Below are positions 41,457 to 49,103 of a stretch of DNA of 51,702 bases, one piece after another. The translations under genes were made by a program, and so were the position numbers. Under the pieces are notes generated by a model. It worked only from the letters and a program-made list of their open reading frames with translations. It searched no databases and was not told where the DNA came from. The DNA comes from Syntrophales bacterium. Its GTDB lineage: Bacteria; Desulfobacterota; Syntrophia; Syntrophales; UBA2210. Within the stretch, counting starts at the first letter, position 1. Every line of letters starts with the position of its first letter. The DNA lies in NCBI GenBank assembly GCA_023230565.1, contig JALNXD010000018.1, forward strand, positions 1-51,702, written 5' to 3'.

Positions 41457-42170
41457 ATGGAAGTCACTCTATTGATTCAGGCAACTGACGATGCATTTCA
41501 GGTAATGGAAAAAGCTAAAATGCAAGCAGTGGGAATTTTAGATACGGCAACCCGGTTAACTTCGGAAACAAGGACAATTCAGGAACGGAAACTCAAAGCT
41601 ATTTTCAAGGGGGCTCATGAGAGTCAATCAGGATTTTTAAATTTTGTTGCCACTTTTGCCATACTGATAATCTTCTGGGCAGTATTGTCAGGAAAATTTG
41701 ATGCATTTCATATGACACTTGGCATATTGTGTTCCCTCGTAATCGCATGGTTGAGCCATGATCTTCTGTTTGCAAACGTGCGGATAGGAGATATCCGGGT
41801 AATTGTGCAGCGGTTTCTCATCTATATTCCATGGCATCTCTACCAGATATTTCTCTCGAACTTTCATGTGGCATATCTTGCTCTTTCCCCACGTATGCCG
41901 ATACAGCCAGAGATTATACGATTCAAGACTAAACTGGAGAGTGATATTTCATGGGTTGCCTTTGCAAATTCGATAACCTTGACCCCGGGGACCGTTACTG
42001 TCGATATTGAAGGAAATGAATTCGTGGTGCATGCGCTTTCAAAAAAAGTGGCCGATGATTTGAATGCCGGTGAAATGGAAGACCGGATTGCCCACATTTT
42101 TATGGAAGCTGATCACATCTACATCCAGGACGTTCTGGATGTATCACGAATATTTTCAGCTCTTAAGTGA
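41457..42170 (+). CDS. mnhE: Monovalent cation/proton antiporter subunit E with N-terminal extension
   Basis: 237 residues from the ATG at 41457 (GAGGA upstream; the open frame begins at TTG 41451). Residues about 62 to 237 form the MrpE/MnhE domain: three helices (FLNFVATFAILIIFWAVLSG, LGILCSLVIAWLSHDLLF, PWHLYQIFLSNFHVAYL) and a soluble end with VAFANSITLTPGTVTVDIEG, the family signature. The first about 60 residues (EVTLLIQATDDAFQVMEKAK to RKLKAIFKG) are an added soluble helical region absent from ordinary MrpE, which is about 160 residues. The first of a tightly packed Mrp operon (E-B-F-G-MbhD-MbhE-C-D). Confidence 0.9.
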   Translation: MEVTLLIQATDDAFQVMEKAKMQAVGILDTATRLTSETRTIQERKLKAIFKGAHESQSGFLNFVATFAILIIFWAVLSGKFDAFHMTLGILCSLVIAWLSHDLLFANVRIGDIRVIVQRFLIYIPWHLYQIFLSNFHVAYLALSPRMPIQPEIIRFKTKLESDISWVAFANSITLTPGTVTVDIEGNEFVVHALSKKVADDLNAGEMEDRIAHIFMEADHIYIQDVLDVSRIFSALK

Positions 42171-42664
42171 ATGGGTTTGCCGAAATGATCATAAAAACGG
42201 AAGACATAATCGTAAAAACCATCGCCAGGATTCTGATACCTTTTATTCAGCTTTTCTCGCTTTACGTCATAATGCACGGTCATTACAGTCCGGGAGGAGG
42301 ATTCCAGGGGGGTGTCATCATGGGGGCAAGCCTGGTGCTTCTTTTTTTAACACACGGCTACGAAGAATCAAAGGAGCGCATGTCGGAAAAGGCTGCAATT
42401 CTCTTCAGCAGTACGGGAGTTCTCATCTATTCAGGGATAGGATTATTGTGCCTCTTGCTCCTTGGGAATTATCTTGATTACGGCCGCCTCTCTTTAATCT
42501 TGAATGTCGATCTGGCCCATGCCAGATCACTGGGTATTCTCGGCGTAGAAATAGGTGTAGGTTTCGCGGTAATGGCCGTTATGTTTTCGATATTTCTTGA
42601 TATATCTACAGGTGGAATAGAACCCGGAGAAGAGAAAAAAAACGAGAAGGCGTCTACAAGATAA
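42167..42664 (+). CDS. mnhB: Monovalent cation/proton antiporter subunit B
   Basis: 165 residues from GTG 42167, which overlaps the upstream stop, or 159 from the ATG at 42185; neither has a strong ribosome binding site, so coupling to mnhE is likely. Four transmembrane helices with the MrpB/MnhB hallmark YVIMHGHYSPGGGFQGGVIMG and LGVEIGVGFAVMAVMFSIF. MrpB is essential for antiport but has no known catalytic site of its own. Normally MrpB follows MrpA; here it follows E. Confidence 0.92.
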   Translation: MNGFAEMIIKTEDIIVKTIARILIPFIQLFSLYVIMHGHYSPGGGFQGGVIMGASLVLLFLTHGYEESKERMSEKAAILFSSTGVLIYSGIGLLCLLLLGNYLDYGRLSLILNVDLAHARSLGILGVEIGVGFAVMAVMFSIFLDISTGGIEPGEEKKNEKASTR

Positions 42665-42742
42665 TTGAGAGAGTTCGTTTCGAACATGCTGTTCGACATA
42701 TCCGCTTTGAATTGAAAGCGGATACAGAAAAGGACCACTTTA

Positions 42743-43006
42743 ATGGATTATTTTTTCGCCGCTGTCGGATTATGCCTGTGCATGCTTGTCCTGCTCGCGT
42801 TATATCGCGTAGTATTCGGCCCCGGAATTTTCAACCGGGTTGCTGCCATTTCGGCAATAGGCACCAAAACCCTTGTCATCTTGCTAATATTCGGATTGCT
42901 CTATCAACGGATTGACATGTTCATAGATATAAGCATGGTCTATGCGCTTCTCAATTTCATTGGATGTGTTGCTGCGGCAAAATATCTTGAATCCAGGCAG
43001 GAGTAG
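42743..43006 (+). CDS. mnhF: Monovalent cation/proton antiporter subunit F
   Basis: 87 residues, three transmembrane helices, with RVVFGPGIFNRVAAISAIGT and FIDISMVYALLNFIGCVAAAKY, both typical for MrpF. AAAGGA 8 bases before ATG. Six bases separate it from mnhG. Confidence 0.93.
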   Translation: MDYFFAAVGLCLCMLVLLALYRVVFGPGIFNRVAAISAIGTKTLVILLIFGLLYQRIDMFIDISMVYALLNFIGCVAAAKYLESRQE

Positions 43007-43012
43007 AATCTT

Positions 43013-43327
43013 ATGTCTTTCATGACTGTTTTATCCATCCTGTGTCTTCTTGGCGGTTTTTTCTTTTTCTTTACAGCCACAATAGGATTACTGAGATTTC
43101 CGGATTTTTTTACCAGGCTTCATGCAACGGGAAAAGGGGACACTCTTGCGGTATTTTTATCTCTTTTGGGGCTGGCATTTTACGAAGGTATTTCACTTAC
43201 CGGACTGAAAATACTTATAATCGCAATTTTTATGTTTATTGCCCAGCCAACAGCCACTCACGCCATTTCTCGAGCCGGCATGAGGTCAGGGGTCAAGCCT
43301 TGGATGAAGGAGAACATCGAGTCATGA
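43013..43327 (+). CDS. mnhG: Monovalent cation/proton antiporter subunit G
   Basis: 104 residues, three helices, with GLLRFPDFFTRLHATGKGDTL (the MrpG/PhaG_MnhG signature) and AQPTATHAISRAG. Directly after mnhF, and its stop overlaps the start of the next gene (ATGA). Confidence 0.94.
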   Translation: MSFMTVLSILCLLGGFFFFFTATIGLLRFPDFFTRLHATGKGDTLAVFLSLLGLAFYEGISLTGLKILIIAIFMFIAQPTATHAISRAGMRSGVKPWMKENIES

Positions 43328-43569
43328 CGATAGCATTTGATATTGTATTGCAGGTATTTATCCTTATATGCGCAATTGCCGCCATTACAGTGAGGGATCT
43401 TCTCAGTTCGGTCATGATTCTTGGAGCATATAGTTTTTTTATGTGTCTTATGTGGGCGCAGATGGGTGCTGTTGATGTGGCCTTTACGGAAGCATCGGTA
43501 AGTGCAGGTATCGGCACAATTCTGTTTATTGCGGCTCTCATGAAAACAACAAGGAGGTCGAGAGATTGA
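43324..43569 (+). CDS. MbhD-like (DUF4040) antiporter subunit
   Basis: 81 residues from ATG 43324, overlapping the mnhG stop; a longer frame to 43042 lies within mnhG and is spurious upstream. Three helices: IAFDIVLQVFILICAIAAIT, VMILGAYSFFMCLMWAQMG and GIGTILFIAALM. DLLSSVMILGAYSF and GAVDVAFTEASVSAG are the DUF4040/MbhD signature, the same fold as the C-terminal part of MrpA. Here it is a free-standing protein, as in membrane-bound hydrogenase and formate hydrogenlyase complexes and in some archaeal Mrp operons. Confidence 0.9.
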   Translation: MTIAFDIVLQVFILICAIAAITVRDLLSSVMILGAYSFFMCLMWAQMGAVDVAFTEASVSAGIGTILFIAALMKTTRRSRD

Positions 43570-43841
43570 AAATCCTTGGGCTGATAGTAACTATGGTAAC
43601 CGGAGCTCTTCTCATGTATGGCACGGCAGATATGCCGGACTGGGGTGATCCGAATTCTCCGGCAAACAGCCGAATCTCTCCCCGCTATATCGAGAAAACG
43701 GAAATAGAAACGGCCACCCCCAATATAGTTACTTCCATTTTGGCAGATTATCGGGGCTATGATACGCTTGGTGAAACGACAGTTATATTTACAGCAGGAG
43801 TATCCTGCATTTTGTTGCTGCGGAGAAGGCGCAAAGGATAA
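43566..43841 (+). CDS. MbhE-like antiporter subunit
   Basis: 91 residues; TTG start with AGGAGG 8-9 bases upstream, overlapping the previous gene by 4 bases. One N-terminal helix (LGLIVTMVTGALLMYG), a soluble loop (DWGDPNSPAN), then ILADYRGYDTLGETTVIFTAG followed by a short second helix. DYRGYDTLGETTV is the MbhE signature also found at the C-terminus of MrpA. With the DUF4040 protein it corresponds to the C-terminal tail of MrpA split into two genes. Confidence 0.9.
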   Translation: MKILGLIVTMVTGALLMYGTADMPDWGDPNSPANSRISPRYIEKTEIETATPNIVTSILADYRGYDTLGETTVIFTAGVSCILLLRRRRKG

Positions 43842-43845
43842 AAAC

Positions 43846-44226
43846 ATGTTTGATTTAGTAATGGCTAAGTATAATTTCTGGATTTACATAGTGCTGATGA
43901 TGATCGGTTTTTATGCCATGATAGCAAAAAATAATTTAATTAAGAAAATAGTGGGTATAAATATTTTTCAGACAGCAATTATTCTTTTTTATATTTCAAT
44001 TTCTTTTAAAAGGGGCGCTACTCTTCCGATTCTTACCGAAAGCGATATGCACGGACATACGACGATAGAAATTGCTCAATATCTTAATCCTCTTCCCCAC
44101 GTACTGATGCTGACAGCAATTGTAGTAATGGTTGCGACATTGGGTGTGGCGTTGGCAATTGCCATTTTGATCTATCGTAAATATCACACGCTCGAAGAGG
44201 ATGAAATTCTGAAGGAAGCAAAATGA
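43846..44226 (+). CDS. mnhC: Monovalent cation/proton antiporter subunit C (NuoK-like)
   Basis: 126 residues from ATG 43846 (AAAGGA upstream; the open frame to 43759 is inside the previous gene). Three helices of the NuoK/MrpC family: FWIYIVLMMIGFYAMI, KIVGINIFQTAIILFYIS, and VLMLTAIVVMVATLGVALAI. The conserved acidic and Gly positions of NuoK homologues (GxNxxQTA, NPLPHVLMLTAIVV) are present. Its stop overlaps the next start by 4 bases. Confidence 0.93.
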   Translation: MFDLVMAKYNFWIYIVLMMIGFYAMIAKNNLIKKIVGINIFQTAIILFYISISFKRGATLPILTESDMHGHTTIEIAQYLNPLPHVLMLTAIVVMVATLGVALAIAILIYRKYHTLEEDEILKEAK

Positions 44227-45713
44227 TGCTTACAGATCAGGCTCCGGCATTGATAGTAGTAATTCCTCTCATGTGCGCCTTGCTGACTCCGATTATCGGT
44301 CTGGTGAAAAAGGAACTCTGTCATATATGGGTTTTATTTGCCCTTGCCCTTTCAACTGCTTTTGCCGTTTCTGTTTTGCTCGCAGTTATTTCCCATGGGC
44401 CCGTGCATTATTATATGGGCGGGTGGATGCCCCCATGGGGAATTGAATATGTTATAGACCATTTAAATGCCCTTATGCTCGTTCTTGTCACGGGTACCGC
44501 ACTTGTAGTGGCCTTTTATTCGCCTAAAAGTATTGAGCGGGAATTGCCTGACAAGCTCACATATTTTTATACAGTGTTCCTGCTCCAGGTTACAGGATTT
44601 CTAGGTATTGTAATCACCGGTGATGTATTTAATCTTTATGTTTTCCTGGAAGTAGCATCTCTTGCAGGATACGCGCTTATAGCAGCGGGAGAGGAAGGAG
44701 CGCCGCTGGCCAGCTTCAGATATTTAATTCTCGGTACTATTGGCGCCTGTTTTTATCTTATAGGGGCCGGCTACTTATATATAGTGACGGGATCGCTCAA
44801 TATGGCCGATCTGGCCGCAGCTCTGCCGGAGCTTTATCACTCGAAAGTGATTTTGGTTGCCTTTGCCTTTTTCATGGTCGGAATTGCATTAAAAATGGCT
44901 CTTTTCCCGCTCCATATGTGGCTTCCCGATGCATATACAAAGGCGCCTTCGGTGGCAAGCGCCTTGATTGCGCCTCTTATGACTAAAATAGCCGTTTACA
45001 TAATGCTGAGAATTATGTTTACCGTATTCCGGCCCTCTTTTTCTTTTGAAATCCTTCCAGTCTCAACGATAATGGTGGTAACAGGAATTGCGGCTATATT
45101 AGTCGGGGCAGTAATGGCCTTGGCACAGATCGATTTCAAGAGAATGCTTTGTTATATTATAGTTGCCGAAGTCGGTTACATGGTAGGCGGTATAGGATTG
45201 GCAAATGAAACGGCAATTAAAGGAGCCATATTGCATGTCTTGAATGATGTGGTGATGACTTTAGGCCTTTTTGCGGTTGCAGGGATTATAACCTATGTAA
45301 AAAAGAGCCATAATTTATCTGATTTTCAGGGAGCTTTTAAAAAAATGCCTTTCACAATGGCAGCCTTTACCGTTATAGGTCTGTCAGTTATAGGCGTACC
45401 TCCGACCTGCGGATTTTTCAGTAAATGGTACCTTATACAAGGCTCAGTTATAGCGGGCAACTGGTACTTTGTCGCTGCTCTTCTTTTTTCCAGTCTGATT
45501 AACATAGTCCTTTTTTTCAGAATACTGGAAATAGGCTATTATGATCAAGGCGACCACGGTAATCAAGAAAAGGGGGCCGGAAGAAAATTTACGGAGGCGC
45601 CTGTGAGTATGCTGGTTCCTGCTCTTTTCATTGCCGTGTTGATAATTTTAATCGGTTTTTATAATCAACCGATCATCCTTGGTATTATCCAGCATTCTGT
45701 GCCAACATTATAA
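44223..45713 (+). CDS. mnhD: Monovalent cation/proton antiporter subunit D (NuoM/L family)
   Basis: 496 residues, about 14 helices. Helix-5 Glu is in LYVFLEVASLAGYALI and the helix-7 Lys in GIALKMALFPLHMWLPDAYTKAPS. The equivalent of the helix-8 Lys is replaced: HVLNDVVMTLGLF here against HIVMHAFGKITLFF in the sibling at 32726 (Lys to Thr, and His to Asp). The gene ends the Mrp operon. Residues are few enough to be read directly, but whether the missing Lys matters for transport is not known. Confidence 0.92.
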   Translation: MMLTDQAPALIVVIPLMCALLTPIIGLVKKELCHIWVLFALALSTAFAVSVLLAVISHGPVHYYMGGWMPPWGIEYVIDHLNALMLVLVTGTALVVAFYSPKSIERELPDKLTYFYTVFLLQVTGFLGIVITGDVFNLYVFLEVASLAGYALIAAGEEGAPLASFRYLILGTIGACFYLIGAGYLYIVTGSLNMADLAAALPELYHSKVILVAFAFFMVGIALKMALFPLHMWLPDAYTKAPSVASALIAPLMTKIAVYIMLRIMFTVFRPSFSFEILPVSTIMVVTGIAAILVGAVMALAQIDFKRMLCYIIVAEVGYMVGGIGLANETAIKGAILHVLNDVVMTLGLFAVAGIITYVKKSHNLSDFQGAFKKMPFTMAAFTVIGLSVIGVPPTCGFFSKWYLIQGSVIAGNWYFVAALLFSSLINIVLFFRILEIGYYDQGDHGNQEKGAGRKFTEAPVSMLVPALFIAVLIILIGFYNQPIILGIIQHSVPTL

Positions 45714-45885
45714 AGTCCCCGCCAAGATTATCTTGACATGTTTATGTGGATTTAATAGCTATAGCGTTATGCAATTTTCGGCTGATTTTCAATAGAGAAT
45801 TAATTGAAGCCCCGAAAGCGCGAATGCGGGTTGCGTTTACACCCGGCAGCCTCCTGATAGTCGTGTATCGGTTTCGGAAAAGTAT

Positions 45886-46125
45886 ATGAATTTGAATAAG
45901 ATATTTAAGCTTGTCATGGGGTGGTCCCTTATAGTGTTAGGTCTTGCAGGTCTGTTTCTCCCCTTTTTGCAAGGGTTTCTATTTTTGATCATTGGATCTA
46001 TTCTAGTATCGCAGGAAAGTCCCTTTATGAAAAGACAGAAGGAAAAATTGGAAAAGAGATATCCAGTATTGTTTGAGAAGATACGCCATTACAGAAAAAA
46101 GAAAATTAAAGCAGCCGAATCCTGA
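45886..46125 (+). CDS. Small hydrophobic membrane protein (PGPGW-like)
   Basis: 79 residues: two hydrophobic stretches (LVMGWSLIVLGLAGLFLPFL and GFLFLIIGSILVS) and a very basic C-terminal tail (RQKEKLEKRYPVLFEKIRHYRKKK). It resembles short PGPGW/YbaN-like membrane proteins. Its stop shares a base with the start of nfo. Upstream spacer (45714-45885) holds TTGACA at 45740 but no matching -10. Function unknown. Confidence 0.75.
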   Translation: MNLNKIFKLVMGWSLIVLGLAGLFLPFLQGFLFLIIGSILVSQESPFMKRQKEKLEKRYPVLFEKIRHYRKKKIKAAES

Positions 46126-46963
46126 TGAAAAGAACCTTACTTCTCGGAGCGCATACATCTGCAGCAGGAGGTCTTGAAAAGGCGCTTCACAGGGGGAATC
46201 AGCTGGGGATTAAGGCGGTTCAACTTTTTACCAAAAATGCCAACAGCTGGCGAGACCGTCATCTGCAGGAAAAAGAAATTGAAAGTTTCAGAAAAGAGAA
46301 AATACAATGGGGCATAGATCCTGTAATATCGCATGTGAGCTATTTGGTGAATCCGGCATCAGGGGACAAAGAGATCCGTGAAAAATCACACAAGGCAATG
46401 GTGGCCGAAATTACACGCTGTGAAGCACTTGGGATACAGTATCTGATAGTTCATCCGGGAAGTCACAGAGGTGACGGCAAAGATGTGGGAATACAAAGGA
46501 TAACAGAGTTTTTCGAGCGGATTTGGGAAGAAATGAACGAAATATCCGTGAGTATAATTCTTGAATCCATGGCAGGGCAGGGAACTTCAATAGGCAGTAC
46601 CTTTGAGGAGATCGCAAGGATCATGTACGGTGTGCACAGAAGTATAGAGCTGGCCTTTTGCTTCGATATTTGCCATATATTCGCTGCCGGCCATGAAATA
46701 CGAAACAGGAAAGCATACGAAGAAATATTAGAGGAAGTGGATAAAGTTATAGGCATACATAGACTGAAAGTTATCCATTTGAGTGATTCAAAAAAAGAAT
46801 GCGGTTCGACAGGCATGAAGATATCGGGAAGGGAATGATCGGATGCGATCCATTCCGATGGATAATGACAGTCGAGCGTCTGGAGCAAATACCGAAAATA
46901 ATAGAAACGCCGCACGATGAGGAGAATCTTTCTCTTCTGACAACGATGGCGGAGAGGCATTAG
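46125..46963 (+). pseudogene. nfo: Endonuclease IV, frameshifted
   Basis: AP endonuclease IV (DNA base-excision repair). The first frame (46125-46838) carries most of the TIM-barrel with its metal ligands: VISHVSY, LIVHPGSHRG, IILESMAGQG, CFDICHIF and VIHLSDSKKE. It then changes frame near 46803-46808: the true C-terminus (DRHEDIGKGMIGCDPFRW, then IPKIIETPHDEEN) continues in another frame to TAG at 46961-46963. That lost part holds the last ligands (Asp and His of DRH, Glu of IIETP), so the product would be inactive. The alignment suggests 7 bases missing between GS and DRH. The intact remainder suggests a recent change or a sequencing error. Confidence 0.88.
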
Positions 46964-46977
46964 CAAGGAGAAACTTT

Positions 46978-48675
46978 ATGAGAAAGTTCGTTGTATTTTT
47001 CACCTTAATAGTTCTATTTACAGCTATTGGAACCGGCTGGACGGAAGAGACAGACGGGAAAAAAACTGTCGGTGTGCTTCCTTTTGCTGTCAACAGTTCG
47101 GAAAACCTTGAGTATGTAAAAAACGGTATATGGGACATGTTAATATCCCGGTTGTCTGCCGGTGAAAATATCAGTGTGACTGATAAACCGACTATTTCCA
47201 ATGCATCAGCCAAACTGGAAAAGAAAGAATTCATTGCAGCTGATGCCTACCAAATAGGGAAAAAACTTGGAATAGACTATGTGGTGTGGGGGAGTATAAC
47301 AAAAATTGGGAACAGTATAAGCCTGGATGGAAAGCTCCTTGATATCTCGACTTATAAAACACCGGTAAGTATTTTTGAGCAATGCAAGGGAATGGACGAT
47401 GTAATTCCAAAAATAAATCAGTTTGCACAGAAAATAAGTTATTTCATTGTCAATAAGGAATTGCCGGCCTCTTCATTGCCTGAGCCGCTTCAAAAAGAAG
47501 AAGTGTCACAGGCGAAGGATTCAGGCACAGACATAGAAGGCGGGCCGGAGCCAATCGAAGCACTGAAGACCAAAGAGGGGACGTATACTTCCATTATCAA
47601 TCCATCCTTCATTACAAAAGCGGGGGTTCTCGACAGAAAAGGTTTTTTCACCAGTCCCAGATATAACAGAACATTCAAAGGAATGGACATCGGTGATACA
47701 GATGGAGACAATAAAAATGAAGTGGTGTTGATAGATGCGGCAAATATTTTTATTTATCAAAAAAATGAAGGTGAATTTTCGTTACGTAACAAAATATCCG
47801 GAAAATCATACGAGCAATTCCTTGCCGTGGATGTTGCCGATATAAACGGGAACGGGGTAGATGAGATTCTCGTCACCAACTGGGTAACGGATGTCTTGCG
47901 GTCATTTGTCGTTGAATTTAAAGACGGAAAGTACCAGAGAATTGCTTCGAATTTGCCCTGGTTTTTAAGAGTGGTAACAACAAGTGACGGTACTCAACTA
48001 TTAGGTCAGCAAGTCGGGCTTGCCCGCCCCTTTACCAACCCCATTTACGAAATAAGATGGAAAGGCGGAAGCTATAAAGAAGGGGAGAGAATGCCTATAC
48101 CGGAAGGTTTGTCCGTATATGGATTGACTATTGCGAGTCTTGACGGTGGAAAGACGGAAAGGGTCATTGCTCTGGATGAATACGATCATTTATGTGTCTA
48201 TGCAAAGACGAAAAAACAGATATCGCAGATCCATCTGCTGGGTGGAAGCAATGATCTGCTCTGGAAGAGTGATGATATATATGGAGGTACAAAAAACCGT
48301 TTTGATTACGTCATGAAAAATATAGGATTGAGCAATAAAGGGGAAGATCTTAACGAAAACAGTTATGTTAATATAAGAATTCTTACATACGATATTACCG
48401 GGAACGGCAAACAGGAAGTTATCATTGTAAAAAACTTGTCCCCTATCGGGAGGCTTTTCCAAAATGTGAGAGTTTTTACCTCCAGTGAAATTTATGATTT
48501 AGAGTGGGATGGAATGGGGCTCCTTCAAAATTGGCAGACACGAAAGATACATGGCTATGTAGCCGATTATCAATTCAAGGACATTGATAATGACGGACAA
48601 AATGAAGTAGTCCTTGCCATTAATCTTGAATCCCGCACGAGCGTTGTTGTGGCCTATGATCTGGTTATTCAATAA
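46978..48675 (+). CDS. Exported protein with TolB-like/CsgG-like N-terminus and FG-GAP repeats
   Basis: 565 residues with a signal peptide (MRKFVVFFTLIVLFTAIGTG) and strong ribosome binding site (AAGGAG). Residues about 25-160 look like the CsgG/TolB amino-terminal fold (VGVLPFAVNSSENLEYVKNG, DYVVWGSITKIGNSISLDGK). Then FG-GAP/VCBS-type calcium-binding blades (DIGDTDGDNKNEVVLID, VADINGNGVDEILVT, DITGNGKQEVIIVKN, DIDNDGQNEVVLAIN), each with a D-x-D/N-G-x-x-E/D pattern. Probably a periplasmic or outer-membrane protein. It is not part of a visible operon. Confidence 0.85.
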   Translation: MRKFVVFFTLIVLFTAIGTGWTEETDGKKTVGVLPFAVNSSENLEYVKNGIWDMLISRLSAGENISVTDKPTISNASAKLEKKEFIAADAYQIGKKLGIDYVVWGSITKIGNSISLDGKLLDISTYKTPVSIFEQCKGMDDVIPKINQFAQKISYFIVNKELPASSLPEPLQKEEVSQAKDSGTDIEGGPEPIEALKTKEGTYTSIINPSFITKAGVLDRKGFFTSPRYNRTFKGMDIGDTDGDNKNEVVLIDAANIFIYQKNEGEFSLRNKISGKSYEQFLAVDVADINGNGVDEILVTNWVTDVLRSFVVEFKDGKYQRIASNLPWFLRVVTTSDGTQLLGQQVGLARPFTNPIYEIRWKGGSYKEGERMPIPEGLSVYGLTIASLDGGKTERVIALDEYDHLCVYAKTKKQISQIHLLGGSNDLLWKSDDIYGGTKNRFDYVMKNIGLSNKGEDLNENSYVNIRILTYDITGNGKQEVIIVKNLSPIGRLFQNVRVFTSSEIYDLEWDGMGLLQNWQTRKIHGYVADYQFKDIDNDGQNEVVLAINLESRTSVVVAYDLVIQ

Positions 48676-48697
48676 ATTTAATAGCTATTCAATAGGC

Positions 48698-48726
48698 TTG
48701 ACATGAAGTTGATTTTGACGTATAAA
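48698..48726 (+). promoter_or_regulatory. Sigma-70 promoter of tRNA-Met
   Basis: TTGACA, 17 bases, TATAAA: near-consensus in both halves. Start near 48733, 14 bases before the mature tRNA. Confidence 0.7.
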
Positions 48727-48746
48727 CCGCTGGTCTCAAAGGAAAA

Positions 48747-48823
48747 GGCGGTGTAGCTCAGCAGGTTAGAGCATACGGCTCATATCCGTAGTGTCCGGGG
48801 TTCAAGTCCCTGCACCGCCACCA
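48747..48823 (+). tRNA. tRNA-Met (CAT anticodon), elongator type
   Basis: Full cloverleaf: acceptor GGCGGTG (48747-48753) pairs with CACCGCC (48813-48819); discriminator A; encoded CCA at 48821-48823. D-arm AGCTCAGCAGGTTAGAGC; anticodon stem TACGG/CCGTA with CAT at 48781-48783; T-loop TTCAAGT. The 5' G-C pair and A73 exclude an initiator tRNA. A tRNA-Ile2 with a CAT anticodon modified by TilS cannot be ruled out by eye, but the sequence looks more like elongator Met. Confidence 0.93.
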
Positions 48824-48833
48824 TAAAATCAAG

Positions 48834-48869
48834 GGGTTATGAAGGATGGTCTTCATAACCCTTTCTTTT
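48834..48869 (+). terminator. Strong intrinsic terminator after tRNA-Met
   Basis: GGGTTATGAAG (48834-48844) and CTTCATAACCC (48851-48861) form a perfect 11-base stem with a six-base loop, followed by TTTCTTTT. Confidence 0.9.
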
Positions 48870-48961
48870 GCCAAAGACAGGAGATACACGCAAAATAGGA
48901 GAAAGAATCCTGAATGTAAACAATACGATACATATGTGCTCATAATTATTGTATATATCGC

Positions 48962-48991
48962 TTGACATGGCGATAGTCTTTTTCGTATATT
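48962..48991 (+). promoter_or_regulatory. Sigma-70-type promoter of the hybrid kinase gene
   Basis: TTGACA (consensus), 18 bases, TATATT. Start near 48998, leader about 105 bases before the GTG at 49104. Confidence 0.55.
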
Positions 48992-49103
48992 CCGTCTTTA
49001 AAATCACCTCTCACCAGCTCACGTTCGCTGCTGTCATGATTGTATGTCAATCTACTCGAAACCGAAGGATAGTTGATTTTTATGCCAGCGGGGGGATATT
49101 CAA

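Noticed and set aside
48758..48943. Minus-strand 61-codon frame across tRNA-Met
   Set aside because: Antisense to a clear tRNA; ends in the tRNA-derived peptide often mis-annotated as a protein.
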